From the IMG/VR virus record IMGVR_UViG_3300042197_000425, positions 1-31,531 of that record: a stretch of DNA of 31,531 bases; one strand, 5' to 3'. A program made the translations under genes and the position numbers. This DNA is from a virus. The notes under the pieces are model-generated. The model had not been told where the DNA came from and searched no databases. It saw nothing but the letters and a program-made list of their open reading frames with translations. Below, one piece after another: positions 24,630-30,840 of the stretch (positions are counted from its first letter, which is position 1; each line of letters opens with the position of its first letter).

Positions 24630-24817
24630 ACGTTACTCCTTGCTACAAAATCATCAGCCCATTTAAACACTTGGTCGCGGGAACCCTTGCAGTATTCAAA
24701 CTCAGTGCTGTTGGCAAAGGCAACCCATCGATCCTTCCATATCCTGCCGGGAGAGGGGAACACCCAAACTAGGATGTCCCCCTCCGGTCCACGAAACTCA
24801 GTGATCGGATCGGACAT
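24626..24817 (-). CDS. Hypothetical early protein (63 aa)
   Basis: The start ATG at 24817 gives M-S-D-P-I-T-E-F-R-G-P-E-G-D-I-L-V-W-V-F and a compact Trp/Phe-rich protein. The longer upstream extension of this frame is Ser/Arg-rich low-complexity sequence antisense-like to the overlapping gene, so I reject it. It is ATGA-coupled to the secreted-protein gene and overlaps the upstream gene by 20 nt. Confidence 0.55.
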   Translation of the reverse strand: MSDPITEFRGPEGDILVWVFPSPGRIWKDRWVAFANSTEFEYCKGSRDQVFKWADDFVARSNV

Positions 24818-25121
24818 GGCCCAACTTCCCAAGCATAACCTTCGTAACATACGCGGCAATGCTTTGCAGTTCCTCGCGCTCGTCATCGTCCTCAGTCTCG
24901 AACGAACGCTCGACGAGTGACGCACAGAAGGTCGCGAAGATTCCGAACACCTCCGGGGCTTTGACATCCATGCGTTCGATGTTCTCGATCTTGATGTCGA
25001 ACCCAAACACGTTATCGAATTCCAGATACTCGATGACGGTCGCGAGGTCGATGTTCTGGCGGTGGTAGTACGACTCTGGATGCAGGTCGCCCGTTGCAGG
25101 GTCAACGAATCGTCGTTCCAT
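24798..25121 (-). CDS. Acidic hypothetical protein (107 aa)
   Basis: The protein is acidic, with an E-T-E-D-D-D-E-R-E-E stretch near residue 76, and largely helical. Spaced acidic helices are common in phage inhibitors that mimic DNA, but this is only a suggestion. The ribosome site reads GGAGTTTAAACATG, identical to that of the metallopeptidase gene at 28961. Confidence 0.6.
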   Translation of the reverse strand: MERRFVDPATGDLHPESYYHRQNIDLATVIEYLEFDNVFGFDIKIENIERMDVKAPEVFGIFATFCASLVERSFETEDDDEREELQSIAAYVTKVMLGKLGHVRSDH

Positions 25122-25134
25122 GTTTAAACTCCTG

Positions 25135-25338
25135 TCAGAAAGGGGGGTTGCTGAGGTCAGCCGGTTCAGCCGAGTCCCACTTGACTGGCTTGATGATGAC
25201 TGACTGTTCGATGCGGTTCACTTTCTCCATCATGATCGACAGGTCATGCTGAATCCGCATCAATGCGTAAGCCACCGCAGGATTCAACTGCAGTTGCTTC
25301 ACCTCACGCTCAAGCATTTCGATATCTGCTTCGTTCAT
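25135..25338 (-). CDS. Small coiled-coil ORFan (67 aa)
   Basis: The N-terminal 45 residues are a long amphipathic helix (E-M-L-E-R-E-V-K-Q-L-Q-L, then I-M-M-E-K-V-N-R-I-E-Q-S). A short tail ends S-N-P-P-F. AGGAGGG gives a strong ribosome site. It is ATGA-coupled to the upstream gene. Confidence 0.6.
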   Translation of the reverse strand: MNEADIEMLEREVKQLQLNPAVAYALMRIQHDLSIMMEKVNRIEQSVIIKPVKWDSAEPADLSNPPF

Positions 25339-25523
25339 AATCCCTCCTGCTTTGCACGTTGGTATTCAAAATACTTTCGGGTCAACAGATCCGTAGTGTC
25401 ACTGATCTTTTTGTTGTGCTGCTTTCGCAGCAGTTCGAATGCGTTCACCTCGCGTTCCATCTGAGCCTTCAGCCCACGGTACTCCGAGTACAACTGGTCC
25501 GAGTAAACCTTTAGTCCTGCCAT
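25335..25523 (-). CDS. Small helical ORFan (62 aa)
   Basis: ATG at 25523 with GGAGG about 8 nt upstream. The protein is an almost continuous charged helix (Y-S-E-Y-R-G-L-K-A-Q-M-E-R-E-V-N-A-F, then R-K-Q-H-N-K-K). It overlaps the end of the 31-aa membrane peptide gene by 13 nt. No family was recognised. Confidence 0.55.
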   Translation of the reverse strand: MAGLKVYSDQLYSEYRGLKAQMEREVNAFELLRKQHNKKISDTTDLLTRKYFEYQRAKQEGL

Positions 25524-25606
25524 GTTGCAATCCTCCACGCTACGAACATGAACACCGCAAACAACAGCATGCGGGGCAACGCAAACCAGAACAGTTCCCA
25601 AGTCAT
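25511..25606 (-). CDS. Single-span membrane microprotein (31 aa)
   Basis: This short frame encodes M-T-W-E-L-F-W-F-A-L-P-R then a hydrophobic helix (M-L-L-F-A-V-F-M-F-V-A-W) and a short basic/polar tail ending W-Q-D. Its ATG overlaps the stop of the upstream gene as ATGA, like most junctions in this operon, and its 3' end holds the ribosome site of the next gene. It is predicted to sit in the inner membrane. Too short for a classical holin; a membrane-depolarising or host-modulating peptide is conceivable. Confidence 0.5.
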   Translation of the reverse strand: MTWELFWFALPRMLLFAVFMFVAWRIATWQD

Positions 25607-25788
25607 GATTGCACCGCAGTTTGTGCCATCCACTTAGCAGCAAACTCTTTCAGCACTTGATCGGCTTCCTCTTCCACCGTCTCTGCAGCAGCGCACCATT
25701 CGGGTGTACCTTTCCAGTCATCAGACTTGGCACCATGCAGGTTGATCATCTGCCGCAGTAGCAGTGCCATGTGTGTTTCGATGCTCAT
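25603..25788 (-). CDS. Small ORFan (61 aa)
   Basis: The protein is helical, with T-V-E-E-E-A-D-Q-V-L-K-E-F-A-A-K-W near the C-terminus and W-K-G-T-P-E-W-C in the middle. Both ends are ATGA-coupled to neighbours, which is the main evidence that the frame is used. Confidence 0.55.
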   Translation of the reverse strand: MSIETHMALLLRQMINLHGAKSDDWKGTPEWCAAAETVEEEADQVLKEFAAKWMAQTAVQS

Positions 25789-25952
25789 GATTGCACCCCC
25801 ATACGCTGCTCGTTCAATTCATTGACGATTTCGGGCCGCTCAACATAATCGGCAACTGACTCCAAAAGAATTGCCCTTTGTTCGCTATCGTCACAACAAA
25901 GCAGAATAAAATTTTCGATGATGTACATGGCATCCAGTTGGTTCTGATTCAT
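25785..25952 (-). CDS. Small acidic ORFan (55 aa)
   Basis: This frame runs from the ATG at 25952 (GAGGTG 6 nt upstream) to a TGA overlapping the next ATG. It encodes M-N-Q-N-Q-L-D-A-M-Y-I-I-E-N-F-I-L-L-C-C-D-D and an acidic helical remainder. Operon spacing and the ribosome site support it. Function is unknown. Confidence 0.55.
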   Translation of the reverse strand: MNQNQLDAMYIIENFILLCCDDSEQRAILLESVADYVERPEIVNELNEQRMGVQS

Positions 25953-25965
25953 GATTGCACCTCGT

Positions 25966-26145
25966 TTAAATGCTGATGGTTTTCTGATCGATGATCACGG
26001 TCACGCCCATGTTCTTAATGTCGAACAGGTTCCGGGCATCGAAGGTCTTCTGACGCATGAGCGCAGCGAACTTCTGCGCGAGGTCATTGACCGGATAGAA
26101 CTTGATGTTCCCGTACACGCTACGCTGCTCCACGATGACGTTCAT
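25966..26145 (-). CDS. Small ORFan (59 aa)
   Basis: ATG at 26145 overlaps the upstream TGA (ATGA), with AAAGGTGG about 7 nt upstream. The protein has beta-helix-beta character: M-N-V-I-V-E-Q, L-A-Q-K-F-A-A-L-M-R-Q-K-T-F, then G-V-T-V-I-I-D-Q-K. It is possibly a small nucleic-acid or protein inhibitor; no family was recognised. Confidence 0.6.
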   Translation of the reverse strand: MNVIVEQRSVYGNIKFYPVNDLAQKFAALMRQKTFDARNLFDIKNMGVTVIIDQKTISI

Positions 26146-26483
26146 GCGACCACCTTTTTGCGGTTGTTCCATTCCTTCACGCCGATCTGGTAGTACTGCT
26201 CCAGTACTTCAGGACTGATGACCTCGCCCAACTGGCGAGCAAACTGCAACGCCTCAATGAAATTGCTGATGGCATCGTTGCTGCTCACGCCAGACTTGTA
26301 GTCATACGACGCGCTGTACTCGATGCGCGAAGACCACGAGTCGGTGCCGTCCATGTCGCGAGTGAAACGGACGTTGATCGTGTCGTATGACCAGTGACCG
26401 TCCGGTCGAATTGCGATACGGGCAGTGCCGCCTTTTGCAGCGCGAGCGATATCTTCGAGGCCGTAAACTTTGAAGTTGTTCAT
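26142..26483 (-). CDS. First gene of the small-ORFan operon (113 aa)
   Basis: This is a mixed alpha/beta protein of unknown family. It has a Tyr/Ser/Asp-rich beta middle (R-F-T-R-D-M-D-G-T-D-S-W-S-S-R-I-E-Y) and a helical C-terminus ending in a basic patch (N-N-R-K-K-V-V-A). It sits directly behind a near-consensus promoter, with a CAGGAG ribosome site, so it should be made early and strongly. That placement suggests host takeover or anti-defence, but nothing in the sequence proves it. Confidence 0.65.
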   Translation of the reverse strand: MNNFKVYGLEDIARAAKGGTARIAIRPDGHWSYDTINVRFTRDMDGTDSWSSRIEYSASYDYKSGVSSNDAISNFIEALQFARQLGEVISPEVLEQYYQIGVKEWNNRKKVVA

Positions 26484-26510
26484 GTCAGTACTCCTGCTTC
26501 GATGTTGCGA

Positions 26511-26540
26511 ATTATATTTGATAATCTGTCATCAAGTCAA
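26511..26540 (-). promoter_or_regulatory. Near-consensus sigma70 promoter of the small-ORFan operon
   Basis: Read leftward: -35 TTGACT (26535-26540), 18-bp spacer, -10 TATAAT (26511-26516, perfect). The start of transcription should be near 26504, about 20 nt before the first start codon. The local sequence is AT-rich. Confidence 0.85.
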
Positions 26541-26556
26541 CAACCCCCGAAGGGGC
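26541..26556 (-). terminator. Short UUCG-loop terminator after the VWA-like gene
   Basis: Read leftward: CCCC-TTCG-GGGG plus a G-T pair, followed by TTGTTGA. The stable cUUCGg loop sits 4 nt after the VWA-like gene's stop and just before the next promoter. The T run is imperfect. Confidence 0.5.
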
Positions 26557-26560
26557 GGCA

Positions 26561-27346
26561 TCACGCCGCCACCTTCTGAGTCGCCTGCTCCCACAGCGCC
26601 GTCACTGTCGCGTTGGCGCGGTCCGGGGTGCAGTACTCGCTGCCTGCAATGTTTGGGATCACAAGGTCTGCACCGTTGCACTCTTCTGCGAAGTGCCTCG
26701 AGTACCCGTAGCCGTTCACGACATGCGGCACCATGAACTCCATCACGCGGAAGAAAAACCGCCGCAGCATGATCGGCGTTGCAAACACCAGACCCACGCG
26801 GTCCATGTCGATGGGTTCCTCGGGGCGTTTAACCGTGACCGACCAGACGAATCGGTCATTGCGGTACTCGCCGTGCTTGACCGCGATCAGTTCGACGCGG
26901 CGACCTGCGGACTGGATGCGGTCGATCAGAGTCACAATCGCAGCACCGCGATTGACAATGTGATTAGCATCCACGGCTGCAGAGGCAGACATGTTGACCA
27001 CGATCCGCACGACAGGCGACTGCACGGGCGGCGCGATATCGGACATGGCGAACATGTCTTCGGGAACCCCTGCTGCATAAGCCGGGATGCAGGGGAACGC
27101 ACCGACCGGCGCGGTGTCCCATAACGGTTCGGGCGACGAGGTCACCTTCAAGGTCACCGAATCGATGGCAGCACGGGCAACCGCGTGGCCCTTGACCGCG
27201 TAGTCGAGGGCCGCGTTCCAGTCGCGGCAACCCGACCAACCGTCATGATCAACTCTCTCTGAACCGTCTTCAGACCAGTTGATTTTGCGGGTCCGCAGGT
27301 CATGTACGAACTCATCCCACGATTCTGCGGTGTATCGGTAGATCAT
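26561..27346 (-). CDS. VWA-like protein with degenerate MIDAS (261 aa)
   Basis: Residues about 110-160 read like the first strand and helix of a von Willebrand A domain: V-V-R-I-V-V-N-M-S-A-S-A-A-V (112-125), then a helix and V-E-L-I-A-V-K. The metal-site motif D-x-S-x-S is N-x-S-x-S here (N118), so metal binding may be weakened or lost. The N-terminus (S-W-D-E-F-V-H, then G-W-S-G-C-R-D-W) resembles phage proteins that accompany CobS/MoxR ATPases. It is ATGA-coupled to the AAA+ gene upstream. It probably serves as adaptor or substrate recogniser for that ATPase. Confidence 0.65.
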   Translation of the reverse strand: MIYRYTAESWDEFVHDLRTRKINWSEDGSERVDHDGWSGCRDWNAALDYAVKGHAVARAAIDSVTLKVTSSPEPLWDTAPVGAFPCIPAYAAGVPEDMFAMSDIAPPVQSPVVRIVVNMSASAAVDANHIVNRGAAIVTLIDRIQSAGRRVELIAVKHGEYRNDRFVWSVTVKRPEEPIDMDRVGLVFATPIMLRRFFFRVMEFMVPHVVNGYGYSRHFAEECNGADLVIPNIAGSEYCTPDRANATVTALWEQATQKVAA

Positions 27347-28347
27347 GCTGCAGCCCTCCGGGGCATGTTGGCGCGGACCTTTTCAAGATCGAGCGCAGAG
27401 AGGTTACGGGTCAGGACCATGGCCTCGACGCGGTCCCATGCGAGGCCCGCAGAGAGCAACTTGCCGCCCTTGATCGAAGCGCGAGGGCTGACAACGTGAC
27501 GCAACTTGAGGTCGCGCACCGCCTTGCGGAACGCCTGCACATGGCGCGTCCATGCGTCATTCGGGCTGATCGCAAGTTCGAGCCGCTCGTCATAGTCCAT
27601 GGGGAGGAACGAGAATCGGTCGAGCGTGGCGGCATCGAGTTGGGCGCGGCCCACATACTGCGCGTCAGCACCTGCACCGAAGGTATTCGCAGCGGCGACG
27701 ATCACAAAGTCCGCATGCCGTTTAACCGTTCCGCAGGGAAAGGCGGCGAGGTCATTGGCGGCAATCGCGTTGAACGCGAGCAAAGCCTGTGCGCTCGATG
27801 CGTCGATTTCATCGAACAGGAACACGCCGCCGCTCGTGTAAGCGCGGTACAGGTCGGTTTCCATGTACTTGCCTTCGGCGTTGATGAAGCCCTGCAACTG
27901 GTACGCCATGCCCACAGCGCCGGTCGAGTAGAAGGGCAGTTCCAGTGCTTCAGCAGCCTGCGCGGCGATGGTGGTTTTGCCGGAGCCTGCGGGTCCGACC
28001 AAGTACACATTCTCGCGAACCGACAGCGCGGCGAGAACATCCGCGAACACCGCATGACGGTGACCGGCAGGCAAGGTGCGAATGACGGCACCCTGCTTGA
28101 TTTCGATGCGAATCGGGCGATGCACTTCGACCGCAGCCACCGCAGCCTTGATGGCATCCTGCCGAATGCCCTCGATGGTCGCAGCGTCGAGGGAAGCGGC
28201 AGCGACCGGAGCGGGATCGACCCCGTTCCAAATCGCGAGCAGCACGTCATCCGCGCTGTTGGGCGACTTGCCCTGTCGCACCGCATGCATTTTGAGGTAC
28301 GCGCGGTCGCTGTCGGACAGCGGCAGGGAGAATGAACGCTTTTCCAT
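27343..28347 (-). CDS. MoxR/CobS-like AAA+ ATPase (334 aa)
   Basis: Walker A is G-P-A-G-S-G-K-T-T at 118-126, Walker B V-F-L-F-D-E-I-D at 175-182, sensor I N221, and a likely arginine finger is in L-D-R-F near 244. The order and the long insert between Walker A and B fit MoxR/CobS-type ATPases, which remodel partner proteins together with VWA proteins. The N-terminal 70 residues (L-S-D-S-D-R-A-Y-L-K-M-H-A) resemble a small helical adaptor. ATG 28347 has GGAGG 7 nt upstream and follows the metallopeptidase stop by 2 nt. An in-frame extension to 28464 overlaps that gene and is rejected. Confidence 0.85.
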   Translation of the reverse strand: MEKRSFSLPLSDSDRAYLKMHAVRQGKSPNSADDVLLAIWNGVDPAPVAAASLDAATIEGIRQDAIKAAVAAVEVHRPIRIEIKQGAVIRTLPAGHRHAVFADVLAALSVRENVYLVGPAGSGKTTIAAQAAEALELPFYSTGAVGMAYQLQGFINAEGKYMETDLYRAYTSGGVFLFDEIDASSAQALLAFNAIAANDLAAFPCGTVKRHADFVIVAAANTFGAGADAQYVGRAQLDAATLDRFSFLPMDYDERLELAISPNDAWTRHVQAFRKAVRDLKLRHVVSPRASIKGGKLLSAGLAWDRVEAMVLTRNLSALDLEKVRANMPRRAAA

Positions 28348-28349
28348 GA

Positions 28350-28961
28350 TCAAGCCTCCACGTTGAGTGAGCCAACCGCGATGCAGACCGGGCAGGTCGA
28401 TGCGGCGTGTAAACGATTCGCCTGCAGGGCAGACACACGGGCGGTCCAACCGCAGTCGCTGCACTGCAATTTCAGCAGGCGAGTGCCTTGCTTTTTGCGA
28501 GCATTCGGGTCCACCTTGGCATGCGGGTACACGCCGAGGTCCGCGACGATCCGCTGCAGGGTGCCGCGCAACTCGTCACCGGGAACCGTCGAGGTCATGG
28601 GACCAGTGAGGCCAATGCCGCGAGCGACGGTGGCAAAGCGACCACGGTGACCGCAGGCGATACCGGCTTCGACGTGGATCAACTCATGCGCGAGAACCGC
28701 GATGACATCGACCGGGTTGTCGAGAATCGGGTTGATGAACACCTCCATGGTGCCGTCCGCACTGATCGAGGGATCGAACGCCTGCCCAAGCGTCACCTTG
28801 CCGGTGCGCGAGCCGCGATACCCAATCGGGAACCCGCATGACACGCGATACTTGCGCTGCTCCCATGAGGCAGCATCGATACCGGCGACCGGGAAAACCT
28901 CATGCTGCAGCATCACTGCCGCAGCGGCGAGCCATGACTCGCGTTCGCTGAACTTCTGCAT
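28350..28961 (-). CDS. SprT-like zinc metallopeptidase with zinc ribbon (203 aa)
   Basis: The active-site motif is A-H-E-L-I-H at 91-96 with H105 as a probable third ligand. The C-terminus has C167-x2-C170 and C190-x2-C193, a zinc ribbon. This is the arrangement of SprT-like proteases, which cut DNA-bound or crosslinked proteins. ATG 28961 has a GGGAG site (GGAGTTTAAACATG). It starts a tightly packed three-gene set with the AAA+ ATPase and the VWA-like protein, suggesting that the ATPase and adaptor feed or control the peptidase. No signal peptide is seen, so it acts in the cytoplasm. Confidence 0.8.
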   Translation of the reverse strand: MQKFSERESWLAAAAVMLQHEVFPVAGIDAASWEQRKYRVSCGFPIGYRGSRTGKVTLGQAFDPSISADGTMEVFINPILDNPVDVIAVLAHELIHVEAGIACGHRGRFATVARGIGLTGPMTSTVPGDELRGTLQRIVADLGVYPHAKVDPNARKKQGTRLLKLQCSDCGWTARVSALQANRLHAASTCPVCIAVGSLNVEA

Positions 28962-29086
28962 GTTTAAACTCCCGCGCCTCATTGGGCGCTGTTGGTATGA
29001 ATTCGACTGGTCTCGTCAGTGGCGGCATTACCGCGCAGACACTCACCGGACGATGGCGATCAAGCCCGAGCCGGTGGTGTTTCGAC

Positions 29087-29410
29087 CTAGAGAAATCGTT
29101 CGCGGCCAATCCACTCGCCACTATCGCGGCGAGCCTGCAACGCAGCGTTGTGATGCTCGCGAATCACCTTCATGCCATCGATCACAAGCCCCGCCCAAAT
29201 ATCGAACTCTTCAGGCGAGAGCAGCGAATCGTCAGCACGACCGGCACGATCACCGGCATCGATCAGCGCCTCAGTCAGACCGTGAACTCCGAAGAGGTAT
29301 TGGTTACCGCCCAAGTGCTTGATGCGGTAATGCTTGCAGACGCTGCCGTCATCGAGTTGCAGCGCCTGAACGATGACCATGGGGACAATCATCACGACTT
29401 CGTTCGACAT
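29087..29410 (-). CDS. Hypothetical protein heading the metallopeptidase operon (107 aa)
   Basis: The N-terminal half is beta-rich (M-S-N-E-V-V-M-I-V-P-M-V-I-V-Q-A-L) and the C-terminal half helical (S-P-E-E-F-D-I-W-A-G-L-V-I-D-G-M). No family was recognised. GAGGT lies about 6 nt before the ATG. It is the first gene behind the promoter at 29694-29722, after a leader of about 277 nt. The 125 nt between its stop and the metallopeptidase gene contain no convincing gene or promoter. Confidence 0.65.
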   Translation of the reverse strand: MSNEVVMIVPMVIVQALQLDDGSVCKHYRIKHLGGNQYLFGVHGLTEALIDAGDRAGRADDSLLSPEEFDIWAGLVIDGMKVIREHHNAALQARRDSGEWIGRERFL

Positions 29411-29687
29411 GGGAACCTCACTTGCTGTTGTGGTGACTCAGTGCAGCGCACTCATCGAATGCGCTCTACTCAGTCGAGTTGTTCACGGTTCGTTGGGCAT
29501 CGTCACAATTTCGGGCGGCTGCTGTACTTGCAGGTCGTTGCCTTCAACCCTACGTCTACACCGATGCTTTAGGCCGTGTTCCCCTCCGGGAACCGCCGGG
29601 GCTGCTGCTCGCCCATCCCGGCACCAGAACCTCTTACCTGTCGGTGCGCTGTCTGGGGGCGCTTCCGGTGCGTTGCCGCCGCCGGTG
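29411..29687 (-). other. Long GC-rich leader of the 29.4 kb leftward transcript
   Basis: Between the predicted transcription start (about 29687) and the first gene lie 277 nt without a credible gene. Two clear hairpins are visible: GTTCCC-4 nt-GGGAAC at 29578-29593 and AGCGCA-9 nt-TGCGCT at 29445-29465. A 15-codon frame starting M-G-E-Q-Q-P-R-R lies in the middle, and a 70-codon open stretch without a start codon spans much of it. It may be a regulatory leader or a relic gene. Confidence 0.4.
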
Positions 29688-29693
29688 AAGCGA

Positions 29694-29722
29694 ACTCTAC
29701 GGATATCGGGTTATCACGTCAA
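29694..29722 (-). promoter_or_regulatory. Sigma70 promoter for the metallopeptidase/AAA+/VWA-like operon
   Basis: Read leftward: -35 TTGACG (29717-29722), exact 17-bp spacer, -10 TAGAGT (29694-29699). It is placed upstream of the 107-aa gene and divergent from the terminase genes. Confidence 0.65.
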
Positions 29723-29732
29723 CAAGTTTTTT

Positions 29733-29807
29733 CGTTTACACGACCTCATGTTGCCTAAGTGATTGATTATCGGTCGAATTTAGTTTGAAAAAAATTGCGT
29801 TTACACG
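29733..29807. repeat. Pair of CGTTTACACG direct repeats in the divergent intergenic region
   Basis: Identical 10-mers lie at 29733-29742 and 29798-29807, 65 nt apart, between the leftward promoter and the small terminase gene. Otherwise 29723-29906 holds only AT-rich sequence and TCAAAG repeats near 29865; no gene and no clear rightward promoter were found. They may be operator copies. Confidence 0.45.
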
Positions 29808-29906
29808 CTCCAAGGGGTAGGTTTCGGGGGTGGTTTTGGAGCAATTTCAATCGCCACACAGTCAAAGATTATCAAAGTCACGGGAAAACAAGGGTTAAAC
29901 GCAGAT

Positions 29907-30455
29907 ATGGCAGGCATCACTGACGAGTACGGGCTGACCGAGAAGCAGCGGAAATTCGCGGAAAACGTGATTGCGGGAATGTCTATCGCGGATTCCTATC
30001 GCAACTCGTATGACGCAAGCGAGATGCAGCCTGCGACCGTGCAGCGTAGGGCGGCAGAGTTGATGGTGAACGGCAAGGTCAAGGCATGCATGGATGCGCT
30101 GGCAGCGGTGCGGAGGCGGCAGAGTGAGGCAACCACGGTCTCTGATCGGGACATGCTGGTCACTCTGCTCCGTAAATGGTCGAAGGGTGACGAGTCTGCG
30201 ACCAGTTCCCAACTGCGTGCAGCCGAGTTGCTTGGCAAAGCCTGCGGCCTCTACCGTGACGTAGTCGAGGACCACCGGGAACGTCCCGCCGCACTGGTGG
30301 CGGCAGAGTTGGAGGCGCGGCTAGCGTCCATGCTGCAGGGATCAGCGCCTTCGGTGCAGCCTCAGGTCGCTGATCAGGTTCCCGCAGGGCGTTTAGACGC
30401 TGATTCTATGCAGGTTCCCGTCGAGAATCACGGTCAATCTAGCCTAAGTCATTGA
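29907..30455 (+). CDS. terS: Terminase small subunit (182 aa)
   Basis: The N-terminus is a typical terminase small-subunit DNA-binding region: G-L-T-E-K-Q-R-K-F-A-E-N-V-I-A-G-M-S at 9-26, S-Y-R-N-S-Y-D at 30-36, then a recognition-type helix V-Q-R-R-A-A-E-L-M. The middle is helical and presumably oligomerising; the tail is Pro/Gln/Ala-rich. TerS recognises the phage packaging site and stimulates TerL, encoded 459 nt downstream. The ribosome site is weak (AGGG 13 nt before the ATG). Confidence 0.85.
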   Translation: MAGITDEYGLTEKQRKFAENVIAGMSIADSYRNSYDASEMQPATVQRRAAELMVNGKVKACMDALAAVRRRQSEATTVSDRDMLVTLLRKWSKGDESATSSQLRAAELLGKACGLYRDVVEDHRERPAALVAAELEARLASMLQGSAPSVQPQVADQVPAGRLDADSMQVPVENHGQSSLSH

Positions 30456-30714
30456 ATTTAAACGGGGTCTAGGGGTTAATTCCGGGCTGAAATCGACGAA
30501 AAAAGTCGATGGCTACCCCCCGATTTGCGTGACGGTACCGCGTGATCCGTATACATGCGATTCCACTCAAACGATCCCATTGATTTGCCCACTACTGTTG
30601 CATTTTTACCACAGCGTTGCTGTTAGGTTCCCGTTGTTCCCATGGGATTTTTTTAGAATTTGGTGCAGGAGTCTCTTGCCCAAAAATTTTTTGCAAAAAT
30701 TTAGCGTTTTTCTC

Positions 30715-30743
30715 TTGATCTTCCCGATTAAATATGATAAAAT
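30715..30743 (+). promoter_or_regulatory. Extended -10 sigma70 promoter before terL
   Basis: -35 TTGATC (30715-30720), 17-bp spacer, -10 TAAAAT (30738-30743) preceded by TGA, which gives an extended -10. A strongly AT-rich stretch lies upstream. Transcription should start near 30750. Confidence 0.75.
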
Positions 30744-30782
30744 CGGATTATTCTTTAGGTAAATTTAAAAGATTAGGTATGA

Positions 30783-30840
30783 GTATATCGGTACTTGGGG
30801 TGTGTTCGCCACACTCCAAAGGGTGTGGCTCCCGATATAC
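30783..30840 (+). ncRNA. Nested, possibly switching RNA structure in the terL leader
   Basis: The outer stem is GTATATCGG (30783-30791) with CCGATATAC (30832-30840), a perfect 9-bp match. Inside it, TTGGGGTGTG (30795-30804) pairs with CACACTCCAA (30810-30819) over a 5-nt loop, with one G-T pair. A further GGGTGTGG (30821-30828) repeats the left inner arm and could compete for CCACAC. It lies downstream of the promoter and 75 nt before the terL start. Confidence 0.6.

Noticed and set aside
24288-24920. Rightward 210-codon frame across the 24.4 kb terminator
   Set aside because: It runs through a strong terminator hairpin and through four better-supported genes on both strands, and its protein is low-complexity Arg/Ser-rich.
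27496-28335. Rightward 279-codon frame opposite the AAA+ ATPase gene
   Set aside because: The opposite strand has full Walker motifs and coupled starts. The rightward frame has no recognisable domain or ribosome site.
28900-29028. Small leftward frame between the 107-aa gene and the metallopeptidase gene
   Set aside because: It overlaps the metallopeptidase gene by about 60 nt, has no good ribosome site, and its composition follows the overlapping frame.
29497-29711. Leftward 70-codon open stretch with protein-like sequence in the 29.4 kb leader
   Set aside because: No ATG, GTG or TTG near its beginning and no ribosome site. The promoter -10 lies inside it. Chance in GC-rich DNA is likely, though a relic gene cannot be excluded.
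30630-30652. TCCCATGGGA followed by a T run as a terminator of terS
   Set aside because: The palindrome leaves only a 3-bp stem with a 4-nt loop. It is too weak to call a terminator.
30529-30762. Rightward 77-codon frame between the terminase genes
   Set aside because: It crosses the AT-rich tract and promoter, lacks a ribosome site, and is Phe/Leu-rich only because of T runs.
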